Below, piece by piece: positions 1 through 5,728 of a stretch of 6,576 nucleotides of DNA. A model generated the notes under the pieces. That model saw only the letters and a list, made by a program, of their open reading frames with translations. It was not told where the DNA came from and did no database searches. Made by a program: the position numbers and the translations under genes. Source of the DNA: Bacteriovoracaceae bacterium UBA2428 (GTDB taxonomy: Bacteria > Bdellovibrionota > UBA2428); the NCBI GenBank assembly GCA_002343545.1, contig DDRA01000135.1:24422-30997 (forward strand), in the 5' to 3' direction. Position 1 is the stretch's first letter, and each line of letters starts with the position of its first letter.

Positions 1-1
1 A

Positions 2-1282
2 GCCGAAATCCGCGGTCACCGCCGAACCTACGTCGGCGCGCTCCCGGGCCGCTTGATCCAAGCGCTCAAGCAAGCCGGCACGAACAACCCGGTCATCATG
101 CTCGATGAGATCGACAAACTCGGCCAGGACTACAAGGGCGACCCCTCGTCGGCGCTCCTCGAGGTCCTCGACCCCGAGCAGAACCACAGCTTCCGCGACC
201 ACTACCTGAACATGCCCTTCGACTTGTCGAACGTCATGTTCATCGCGACGGCCAACGTGCTCGAAGCCATCCCGGCCCCGCTCCGCGACCGGATGGAAGT
301 TCTTCAGCTCGCCGGCTACAGCGAGGAAGACAAGCTCAAGATCGCGAACCGCTATATCATTCGCAAGCAAGTCGAAGAGAACGGTATCACGATGGATGCC
401 ATCGACTTCGTCGAGCCGGGACTGCGCAAGATCATCTCGCAGTACACCCGCGAAGCCGGTCTGCGTAACTTCGAACGCCTCATCGGCACCTGCGCCCGCA
501 AGGTCGCGAAGGAAGTCGCAACGTGGGACGGCACCGCGCCTTTCCCCAAGATCGAAGTGAACGACGCGGCGGTCGAGCGCTTCTTGGGACCCCCGCGCTA
601 CCTCCCGACCGACGCCCGCGAAAAGGACGAAGTCGGTTGCGTGACCGGCCTCGCTTGGACGCAGAACGGCGGCGAGGTCCTCGAAGTCGAAGTGACTTCG
701 ATGAAGGGTCGCGGCGGCGTGATGACCACGGGTAGCCTCGGCGACGTGATGAAGGAATCTTGCCACGCGGCCATGAGCTGGATCCGCGCCCACGCCAAGG
801 AACTCGGCGTCGATGACGCTTGGTTCACCAAGAACGAGATCCATATCCACTTCCCCTCGGGCGCGGTTCCGAAGGACGGTCCCTCGGCCGGTATCACGAT
901 CACCACGGGTATCGTGAGCTTGCTGACGGGAATCCCGGTCTCGAAGGACGTCGCGATGACGGGCGAAGTGAGCATCCTCGGCAAGGTGTTGCCGATCGGT
1001 GGCCTCAAAGAGAAGGCCCTCGCGGCGATGCGCCACGGAATCTCGACGGTCGTGATCCCGTACCGCAACGAAAAGGATCTCGTCGAGATCCCCGACGAGT
1101 ACAAGAAGCAACTTCGCTTCGTGCCGGTGAAGAACGTGAGCGAAGTCCTCGACGTCGCTCTCGCCCGCTCTCCCTTCCGTCGCCGCGGCGGCGAGACGGG
1201 TCGCAGCGGTGCCAGCTCGAGCAAGGAACCTTCGGCGGCCGCAAGCCGCAGCAAGGTCCGTCGAATCGAAGACGCGGCCTAA
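2..1282 (+). CDS. lon: ATP-dependent protease Lon, C-terminal part (5' truncated by window edge)
   Basis: Lon is a cytoplasmic homo-hexameric AAA+ serine protease that unfolds and degrades misfolded and regulatory proteins. The reading frame is open from base 2, so the TTG at base 53 is internal and not a start; 426 residues are visible, about half of a usual ~800-residue Lon. The N-terminal substrate-binding domain and Walker A lie outside the window. Visible in order: Walker B (LDEID, Asp35-Glu36 of the fragment), sensor-1 (FIATAN, Asn85), arginine-finger region (PLRDR), the sensor-2 region (GLRNFER), then the protease domain from about residue 190. The catalytic Ser is in PKDGPSAG (residue 295, codon 884-886), and the catalytic Lys is the second Lys of GGLKEK (residue 338, codon 1013-1015), 43 residues later as in E. 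coli Lon (S679/K722). After the normal end (about ARSPF) there is an extra ~34-residue Arg/Ser/Ala-rich tail. Both catalytic residues are intact, so the enzyme looks functional. The family call is near certain. Confidence 0.98.
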   Translation, partial: AEIRGHRRTYVGALPGRLIQALKQAGTNNPVIMLDEIDKLGQDYKGDPSSALLEVLDPEQNHSFRDHYLNMPFDLSNVMFIATANVLEAIPAPLRDRMEVLQLAGYSEEDKLKIANRYIIRKQVEENGITMDAIDFVEPGLRKIISQYTREAGLRNFERLIGTCARKVAKEVATWDGTAPFPKIEVNDAAVERFLGPPRYLPTDAREKDEVGCVTGLAWTQNGGEVLEVEVTSMKGRGGVMTTGSLGDVMKESCHAAMSWIRAHAKELGVDDAWFTKNEIHIHFPSGAVPKDGPSAGITITTGIVSLLTGIPVSKDVAMTGEVSILGKVLPIGGLKEKALAAMRHGISTVVIPYRNEKDLVEIPDEYKKQLRFVPVKNVSEVLDVALARSPFRRRGGETGRSGASSSKEPSAAASRSKVRRIEDAA

Positions 1283-1305
1283 GCGAGTTACCCAACCCAC
1301 GAAGG

Positions 1306-1344
1306 ACGGGTACTTCCCTTTGGGGAAGCGCCCGTTTTCCTTTT
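1306..1344 (+). terminator. Rho-independent terminator after lon
   Basis: A hairpin lies 24 bases after the lon stop. The outer arm ACGGG (1306-1310) pairs with CCCGT (1331-1335), and the inner arm CTTCCC (1313-1318) pairs with GGGAAG (1323-1328). The loop is TTTG, with a 2x2 internal mismatch (TA/CG). The tract TTTTCCTTTT (1335-1344) follows. Position, stem and T-rich tail fit intrinsic termination of lon. The stem also lies just downstream of the convergent ssb stop (1350-1352), so it may block read-through from that side too, but on the minus strand the stem is followed by CCTTCG and no T-run, so termination there would be weak. Confidence 0.8.
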
Positions 1345-1349
1345 GGGCC

Positions 1350-1772
1350 CTAGTGCAGAATCACGTCCTCCATCGCCTCGGCGTCGGTCGCCTTCAGAAA
1401 GCGGGCCTCCTCGGCGATCGACGCGTCGGAGGGCGTTGCGTCGGAACTCGAGCGGGACAGCACATTGATCCTTTCGGCCGTGACGCAAGTCTTCCAGACC
1501 TTCGGTCCATTCTCGACTTCTTGCGAGAAAGTCTCCAAGCGTCCCTCCACCCAGATTTGCGATCCTTTACGGGCCTGCGCGATCATCGATTCGGCCTGGG
1601 GACCGAAGACGTGCACGCTGTGCCAGTAAGTTCGCCGCTTTCCTTCGGCGTCTTTCGCGGGGCCGTTCGTCGCGAGACTCATGCGACAGAAAGGCCGCCC
1701 GTTACGAGTCGTCTTCAGATCGACGTCGTGGCCCAAGGTCCCACAGATCAGAACACGGTTGACGGATGACAT
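1350..1772 (-). CDS. ssb: Single-stranded DNA-binding protein (SSB) with atypical C-terminus
   Basis: SSB coats single-stranded DNA during replication, recombination and repair, and normally recruits partners (RecO, PriA, RecQ, Pol III chi) through its acidic C-terminal tip. The 140-residue product has an OB fold over about residues 1-106: MSSVNRVLICGTLG at the N-terminus, Trp50 in YWHSVHVFG, KGSQIWVEGRLE at 69-80 and Trp93 near the end of the fold. It is shorter than E. coli SSB (178 aa). Only ~35 residues follow the fold, without the usual Gly/Pro/Gln-rich linker, and the protein ends MEDVILH, not a DDDIPF-like tip; no tip appears in the other frames after the stop. The ATG start is fixed by an excellent Shine-Dalgarno 9 bases upstream. 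It is the last gene of the minus-strand run behind two glycosyltransferases and converges on lon. It could be the main SSB or a secondary paralogue; this cannot be decided here. Confidence 0.92.
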   Translation of the reverse strand: MSSVNRVLICGTLGHDVDLKTTRNGRPFCRMSLATNGPAKDAEGKRRTYWHSVHVFGPQAESMIAQARKGSQIWVEGRLETFSQEVENGPKVWKTCVTAERINVLSRSSSDATPSDASIAEEARFLKATDAEAMEDVILH

Positions 1773-1781
1773 GATGATTCT

Positions 1782-1789
1782 ACCTCCTT
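1782..1789 (-). promoter_or_regulatory. Strong ribosome binding site of ssb
   Basis: The minus strand reads AAGGAGGT, near-perfectly complementary to the 3' end of 16S rRNA, 9 bases before the ATG at 1772. It is by far the strongest such site in the window; the coupled sugar genes have GAGG or nothing obvious. This fits a need for high SSB synthesis relative to the upstream genes even if all share one transcript. Confidence 0.85.
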
Positions 1790-1791
1790 AA

Positions 1792-1849
1792 AGGCCGGCA
1801 CCTCGCGCGGCCTAGCCTCCGCCGGAGCAGGATCTATGCCCGATCGGGC
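1792..1849 (-). other. Hairpin-rich leader between glycosyltransferase and ssb
   Basis: Three inverted repeats fall in 58 bases. The 12-base perfect palindrome GCCCGATCGGGC (1838-1849) lies at the end of the upstream gene. A short CTCC/GGAG pair spans 1817-1827. AGGCCG (1792-1797) pairs with CGGCCT (1808-1813) around a 10-base loop. The last hairpin ends three bases from the Shine-Dalgarno and is followed on the minus strand by only a few T, so a strong terminator is unlikely. It could be an mRNA processing or stability element, or chance in GC-rich DNA. No convincing promoter was found here. Confidence 0.3.
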
Positions 1850-2832
1850 CTAGTGGACGGCAAGGCGAGGACGCTTCGGATCCGTTCTCTCGTCAATCCC
1901 AGCAGAAGCGCGTAGACGAGCGTGCGGGGAAGCGTCTGGAGACGGATGCCCAGGACCCAGATCCCTAAAGCCGAGAAAGGAAAAGGACGGACGGCCCTTC
2001 GATGGTAAGTCGCCAAGAAAGCCTGGGCCTTTGGGGCCAAGTCCCTTTCGCGGAGCCGGGTCTCGAGCGCGCGGCTTTGGCGGAAACGTCCTTCCATCAG
2101 AGCTACGAGGGGCGTCCAGCGTTTCAGGAGCCCCCAGAATCGGGCAAGACGGCCGGCGCGGACTCCACCCGAGGCCTGGGCCTCGTGCTGACGATAGAGA
2201 AGAGTCGTTTCTTCGATTTCGACGAGCTCTCCGCTCGCGGCCGCGAGCAGGGCGATCCACCAGTCGTGCATCATGAGATCCGCCGGAAACGGCAGGGAAC
2301 GCCGCGCGAGTTCCGCATCGAAGGCGAGCGTGCAACCCGTGACGTGATTCTGAACGATGAGAGAAGTGAGCGGGTTTTCCGCGCGGTAACGCAGGCGGGC
2401 CATCGTCTGAAACGAACTCGCGATCGGACGGCAATCCTGGTTGACGACCTCGAGATCCGAAAACACCGCGCGACCTCGATGGCTCACGTCCGCAAAGCAT
2501 TCGAGCGTGCGCGCGATCTTGTTGGCCTTCCAAATGTCGTCCTGGTCGCAGAAGAAAAAGATCCGTTCGTTCGACGTCGGTTCTGCCAACGCCCGTCCCA
2601 GTAGGTATCCGAAGCTCGCGGCGGGACCCAAACGTCGGCCATCGCTCGGCAACAAACGCACGTCGAAGCCACGGGCCGCGAAATCCCGTGCGATCTGCGG
2701 GCTCCGATCGGTGGACCCGTCGTCGCGAACCCACAGCTGCCAATCGCGATGCGTCTGAGCGGCCAAACTTTCGAGCTGCTCGGCGAGGTGGCGCTCGCCG
2801 TTGTAAGTCGCCAGGAGGATCACGGCCTTCAA
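1834..2832 (-). CDS. GT2 glycosyltransferase, rhamnosyltransferase-like (DQDDIW type)
   Basis: Predicted cytoplasmic, possibly membrane-associated, GT-A fold enzyme that transfers a sugar from a nucleotide donor to a growing surface glycan. In 332 residues: the GT2 opening MKAVILLATYNGERHL, nucleotide-binding DDGSTD (Asp37-Asp38), the metal/donor motif FFFCDQDDIW (Asp96-Asp99), and the acceptor-side MHDWW followed by LLYRQHEAQASGG. These motifs together are typical of alpha-L-rhamnosyltransferases of the RfbF/RfbN type, but donor and linkage are inferred. The C-terminal ~50 residues contain hydrophobic stretches (FSALGIWVLG, LVYALLLGL) that could touch the membrane. The start chosen is TTG at 2832: it overlaps the stop of the preceding gene (TTGA), has GAGG 8 bases upstream, and puts the GT2 motif at the N-terminus. 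A longer frame opening at 2913 would add 27 low-complexity residues inside the neighbour and is unlikely. The stop is TAG. Confidence 0.88.
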   Translation of the reverse strand: MKAVILLATYNGERHLAEQLESLAAQTHRDWQLWVRDDGSTDRSPQIARDFAARGFDVRLLPSDGRRLGPAASFGYLLGRALAEPTSNERIFFFCDQDDIWKANKIARTLECFADVSHRGRAVFSDLEVVNQDCRPIASSFQTMARLRYRAENPLTSLIVQNHVTGCTLAFDAELARRSLPFPADLMMHDWWIALLAAASGELVEIEETTLLYRQHEAQASGGVRAGRLARFWGLLKRWTPLVALMEGRFRQSRALETRLRERDLAPKAQAFLATYHRRAVRPFPFSALGIWVLGIRLQTLPRTLVYALLLGLTRERIRSVLALPSTRPDRA

Positions 2833-3695
2833 GCGAAGCGCCTCAGCAGAAAGCGGGCGAGAATTCCGAGCAAAACGAGGGGGGCCAGGAGAAGCCGCGG
2901 CCCCCGCGACCACTTAAGGTAGTACTTCCACATGCCACGGTGATGGTGAAGATCGGCGCGGTAGCTTCGGCGTCCGGCGTAGGATCCGCCGATGCTGTGC
3001 GCGATGGCAAGGCGCGGGTCGTGCACGACGGGAATCCCCGCCGCTTGGGCCTTGCGTCCCAAGTCGACGTCTTCGACGTACAGGAAGAAACGCTCGTCGA
3101 AACCTCCGAGGCGTTCCCATAAGTCCCGGGGCGCGAAAAGTCCGCTTCCCGACGCCCAGTCGACGCGGGCCACGCCGTTCTTTTCGAAGAGGTCCGGCCG
3201 CAGGTAGCGCTGGCTCCAAGGGTTTCCGGGCCACAGTCTCGTCAGGAAGCCTTCCCTACCGGTGATCGCGGTCGCGAAGGAAGGAAAGCCGCGCGAGCTC
3301 GCTTGGGGAGTTTTCGCGTCGCCGTCGTAGACGCGTATGCCGACGATGGCGTGGTGGGAGAGCAGGGCGCTTACGTCGGCGTCTTCGACCGGGGTCAGCA
3401 GGCGCGCGTCCGGATTGACGAAGAAGAACGCGTCCGCCTTGGGGCTTCCCGTTTCGAAGGTCGCCGCACGGTTACAGGCCTTCGAGAATCCGACGTTCGT
3501 TCCGTCACCGCCCACGAAAACGGGAAGGGGAAACGAAAGGTGCCTCCGCTTCCAATCCTCGAGGAAAGCACGGCTCCCCTCGTCGTTCGTCCACATCACG
3601 ATCTCGGCCTTCGTCCGAAGTTTCTCCCCGAGGGATCCGAGCAACGAATCCAACGTGGCCTCGTTGCGATAGGAGACGACGACGACGCGAATCAT
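2829..3695 (-). CDS. GT2 glycosyltransferase, WbbL-like
   Basis: Predicted inner-membrane-associated sugar transferase for a surface polysaccharide. In 288 residues: the N-terminal strand MIRVVVVSYRNE, GTNVGFSKACNRAA (65-78), the metal-binding motif FFVNPDARL (91-99), WASGSGLFAPRDLWERLGGFDERFFLYVEDVDL (180-212, containing the GGFDE and EDVD signature), the later HSIGGSY, and a tryptophan/tyrosine-rich MWKYYLKW. The ~20 C-terminal residues are strongly hydrophobic and end in Arg residues (RFLLRRFA), suggesting membrane anchoring. The order NVGF, NPDA, GGFDE, EDVD is that of WbbL-type rhamnosyltransferases, some of which act on polyprenol-linked GlcNAc; the exact sugar is inferred. The ATG at 3695 overlaps the uxs stop as ATGA, with no obvious Shine-Dalgarno, pointing to translational coupling. 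Upstream starts inside uxs (to 3761) would precede the fold with unrelated sequence and are rejected. Confidence 0.88.
   Translation of the reverse strand: MIRVVVVSYRNEATLDSLLGSLGEKLRTKAEIVMWTNDEGSRAFLEDWKRRHLSFPLPVFVGGDGTNVGFSKACNRAATFETGSPKADAFFFVNPDARLLTPVEDADVSALLSHHAIVGIRVYDGDAKTPQASSRGFPSFATAITGREGFLTRLWPGNPWSQRYLRPDLFEKNGVARVDWASGSGLFAPRDLWERLGGFDERFFLYVEDVDLGRKAQAAGIPVVHDPRLAIAHSIGGSYAGRRSYRADLHHHRGMWKYYLKWSRGPRLLLAPLVLLGILARFLLRRFA
2841..2844 (-). promoter_or_regulatory. Ribosome binding site supporting the TTG start at 2832
   Basis: GAGG on the minus strand lies 8 bases before the TTG at 2832, inside the end of the upstream glycosyltransferase. With the TTGA stop/start overlap, it decides in favour of the short form of the downstream gene. 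Confidence 0.55.
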
Positions 3696-4681
3696 GTTTG
3701 GGTCGCGAGCCATTCCGACATGCGCCGCAGGCCGCTCTCGAGTTCGATCGTGGGCGACCATCCCAGCTTCGACTTAGCCAGGCTCAAATCCGGCCTTCGT
3801 CGTTTGGGATCGTCGATCGCCGCGGGCAATTGCCGAAGCGCGAGCGGCTTCTCGGGGTAGAGGCTCTGCACGGCGGCGACGAGTTCGAGGATCGTGAACT
3901 CGCGATCGTTGCCAAGGTTGATGGGGCCGACTTCCTCGCTCTTGGCGAAGCGCACGAGGCCTTCGACGAGATCGTCGACGTAACAGAAGGAGCGGGTCTG
4001 CTTGCCGTCGCCTTGGACGGGGAGCGGTTGTCCGAGTTGGGCGTGGCGAAGAAAATTCACGACGACCCGGCCATCATCCGGGTTCATGCGAGGTCCGTAG
4101 GTGTTGAAGATGCGGACGAAACCGTGCCGAGTGCCTTTGGCCTGGTTGTAACTCACGATGAGGGCTTCGCCGAAGCGCTTGGCTTCGTCGTAGCAGGCGC
4201 GCGGCCCGATTCCGTTTACGTTGCCGAAATAGGTTTCCGGCTGGGGCGAAACGGCCGGGTCCCCGTAAATCTCGCTCGTCGAGGCGAAGATGACGCGCGC
4301 GCCGCGTTCGGTCGCGAAATCGAGCGCGGACCAAAGCCCGACCGAGTTTACGGCGAGCGTCTCGAGCGGCCACCGCTGGTAAAGCGGAGGCGAAGCCGGA
4401 CTCGCGAAGTGGAAAACGTAGGGAACGTCCTTCATCCAGGCCTCCGGGGCCCGGTCAAGCCAGCTCGTCCAGGGCTCGGAGGCGTCGGCTTCGACGAAAC
4501 AGAAGCGCTCCCGGCCCGTCGGAAGCGAGGCTAGGAACTCGACGTTGGCGCGAAGGCCCGTGCGAAGGTTATCGATCCCGAGGACCCGGTGGCCGTCCTT
4601 CAGGAAGCGCTCGCAGATATGGCTTCCCAAAAAGCCCGCGGCTCCCGTTACGACGACCGTTGAAGTCCTCTCGGCTTGCAT
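3692..4681 (-). CDS. uxs: NAD-dependent UDP-glucuronate decarboxylase-like protein (UDP-xylose synthase)
   Basis: Cytoplasmic extended short-chain dehydrogenase that, by family, oxidises UDP-glucuronate at C4, decarboxylates it and re-reduces it to UDP-xylose with tightly bound NAD. In 329 residues: Rossmann motif TGAAGFLG (12-19), Asp37 after the second strand (NAD rather than NADP), HFASPASP (91-98), STSEIYGDP (134-142, with Glu137), the catalytic YxxxK as YDEAKR (Tyr164, Lys168), RIFNTYGPRM (190-199) and GDGKQTRSFCYVDD. The SPASP block, the QPETYFGNVN-GxR-CYDEAKR run and the TYGPRM-DDGRVV stretch are hallmarks of UXS rather than RmlB dehydratases or GalE. No UDP-glucose dehydrogenase is in the window. 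The start at 4681 has AAGGG 5 bases upstream. It heads the coupled run with two glycosyltransferases and probably supplies a sugar donor to one of them or to a more distant enzyme. A related NAD-dependent epimerase/dehydratase remains possible. Confidence 0.85.
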   Translation of the reverse strand: MQAERTSTVVVTGAAGFLGSHICERFLKDGHRVLGIDNLRTGLRANVEFLASLPTGRERFCFVEADASEPWTSWLDRAPEAWMKDVPYVFHFASPASPPLYQRWPLETLAVNSVGLWSALDFATERGARVIFASTSEIYGDPAVSPQPETYFGNVNGIGPRACYDEAKRFGEALIVSYNQAKGTRHGFVRIFNTYGPRMNPDDGRVVVNFLRHAQLGQPLPVQGDGKQTRSFCYVDDLVEGLVRFAKSEEVGPINLGNDREFTILELVAAVQSLYPEKPLALRQLPAAIDDPKRRRPDLSLAKSKLGWSPTIELESGLRRMSEWLATQT

Positions 4682-4696
4682 CTAAACCCTTATAGA
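4682..4696. promoter_or_regulatory. 15-bp divergent intergenic gap
   Basis: The two divergent genes are separated by only 15 bases (ATG at 4681 on minus, ATG at 4697 on plus). The minus side carries AAGGG (complement of 4687-4691) as the uxs ribosome binding site. The plus side has TATAGA directly before its ATG, too close to serve as a -10 for a leadered transcript, and no Shine-Dalgarno. No paired -35/-10 hexamers with correct spacing were found, so any promoter for either side must lie inside the opposite coding sequence. Confidence 0.5.
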
Positions 4697-5728
4697 ATGT
4701 CTGAAAAGAATTCGCGAGGATCGGCCCTGAACTGGACGAGTCTTTTCAAGTGGGCGCTCGCGGTCGGCTTGGTGACCTATCTTATCCGGAGCGATCGACT
4801 TTCTTTCTCCGAGCTGGGCCCGCTTTTTTCGTCGCCGGAATGGACGCTTCTCATTCTGGTCGGCGTCTACGCCCTGCTTGCGGTCGGCTTCTGGCGCTGG
4901 CGCATTCTCGTCCAGCGCCTTGGCGTCCAGATGAGCTTTTTTGATGCGATGAGACTGGGAATGGTTGGCGCGTTCTTCTCGGCCGTGCTGCCGGGCACCG
5001 TCAGCGGCGACGTCGTGAAGGCCGTTTACGTCGCGCGCCGCTATCCTTCCCGCCGTACCTTGACCGTTTCTTCGGTCCTTTTGGATCGTGGGCTGGGTTT
5101 GGTCGCGCTGATCGGGGTAGGCGGCGTCGGTTACTTGCTCGGCCGTGAACGCATCGAAGCTCTCGCGGACGGTCCTCGCTTGCTTATGACGACGTTGGGC
5201 CATCTTTTGGTGTGGGGTTTGGCGGCGTCGCTCGCGGGTCTCGTGCTCGTTCCGCTGCTTCACGAAAAACTTCGCGCGTTGGTTCCGCCTCGCTTTCGCG
5301 CGATGCGTCTGGGGCGCATCCTCGATGACGTCCTGAGGATCTACGGTAGCCAGGCGGCCATGCTTTGGTTCGTTTACGGCTTGTCGTTTGTCATCCACGT
5401 CGCGAACCTAGGTCTCATGTACGGGATGGCGCAGCTCCTCTTCGGCCACGCCGTCGAGCTGCCCTTCTCGCTTTTCGTGATGGCGGCCTCGATGGGCCTT
5501 TGCGCGATGTCCTTGCCTATCGCTCCTATGGGCCTCGGGGTCGGGCAGCTCGCCTTCGCGTCGATGTTCCAGGCGCTCGCCGTTTCGCCTCCCTCGTTCG
5601 GAGCCACGCTGATCACGGGTTTCCAGGCTTTAAGTCTCATCGTGAACCTCTCGGGCGGACTTTTCTATCTGACCTACCGCCACGAAGTTCCGCTGAGCGA
5701 CGTTGAAGGCGGAGACTCGCTCGCGTGA
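4697..5728 (+). CDS. Flippase-like integral membrane protein (LPG_synthase_TM / UPF0104 family)
   Basis: Inner-membrane protein of the family named for the membrane domain of lysylphosphatidylglycerol synthase (MprF), which also includes stand-alone YbhN/AglD-like proteins. Members are linked to lipid or glycolipid handling, but this one's substrate is unknown. In 343 residues there are about eight hydrophobic segments (roughly 15-30, 49-66, 87-99, 124-148, 168-187, 222-248, 256-275, 303-326). Family signatures are WRWRILVQRLG near 66-76, FFSAVLPGTVSGDVVKA (93-109), SVLLDRGLGL (126-135) and LPIAPMGLGVGQ (273-284). No catalytic aminoacyl-transferase domain follows, so it is not a full MprF. 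The ATG at 4697 is preferred: an in-frame TTG at 4676 would add seven residues (LHLNPYR) and overlap the start of the divergent uxs. Neither start has a good Shine-Dalgarno. It lies next to glycan genes and is coupled to recO, so a role in moving or modifying a lipid-linked glycan is an inference from location. Confidence 0.85.
   Translation: MSEKNSRGSALNWTSLFKWALAVGLVTYLIRSDRLSFSELGPLFSSPEWTLLILVGVYALLAVGFWRWRILVQRLGVQMSFFDAMRLGMVGAFFSAVLPGTVSGDVVKAVYVARRYPSRRTLTVSSVLLDRGLGLVALIGVGGVGYLLGRERIEALADGPRLLMTTLGHLLVWGLAASLAGLVLVPLLHEKLRALVPPRFRAMRLGRILDDVLRIYGSQAAMLWFVYGLSFVIHVANLGLMYGMAQLLFGHAVELPFSLFVMAASMGLCAMSLPIAPMGLGVGQLAFASMFQALAVSPPSFGATLITGFQALSLIVNLSGGLFYLTYRHEVPLSDVEGGDSLA
5711..5714 (+). 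promoter_or_regulatory. Ribosome binding site of recO
   Basis: GGAG lies within the last codons of the membrane-protein gene, 10 bases before the GTG at 5725. It supports that GTG as the start, since no ATG occurs near the N-terminus of the RecO fold. Confidence 0.5.

Noticed and set aside
598..1254. 218-codon minus-strand open frame inside lon
   Set aside because: Antisense to a clear Lon protease domain with intact catalytic residues; the low-complexity Arg/Ser/Pro composition is typical of a GC-rich shadow frame.
1840..1870. Possible minus-strand ssb promoter (TTGCCG with CATAGA)
   Set aside because: Spacing about 19 and a poor -10; not distinguishable from chance in this context.
1850..2743. 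297-codon minus-strand frame within the DQDDIW glycosyltransferase
   Set aside because: Same strand but shifted frame, Arg/Ser/Pro-rich and lacking motifs, whereas the other frame carries the full GT2 motif set.
3698..4534. 278-codon plus-strand open frame opposite uxs
   Set aside because: It mirrors a well-conserved UXS-like enzyme; no recognisable domain, and the composition fits a complementary-strand shadow.
4660..4696. Possible plus-strand promoter TTGAAG (4660) with TATAGA (4691)
   Set aside because: The spacer would be 25 bases, far from 16-18, and the TATAGA abuts the start codon.
4682..5398. 238-codon minus-strand open frame opposite the membrane protein
   Set aside because: Highly charged Arg/Gln/Asp/His-rich product is the expected antisense of a hydrophobic membrane protein; no domain seen.
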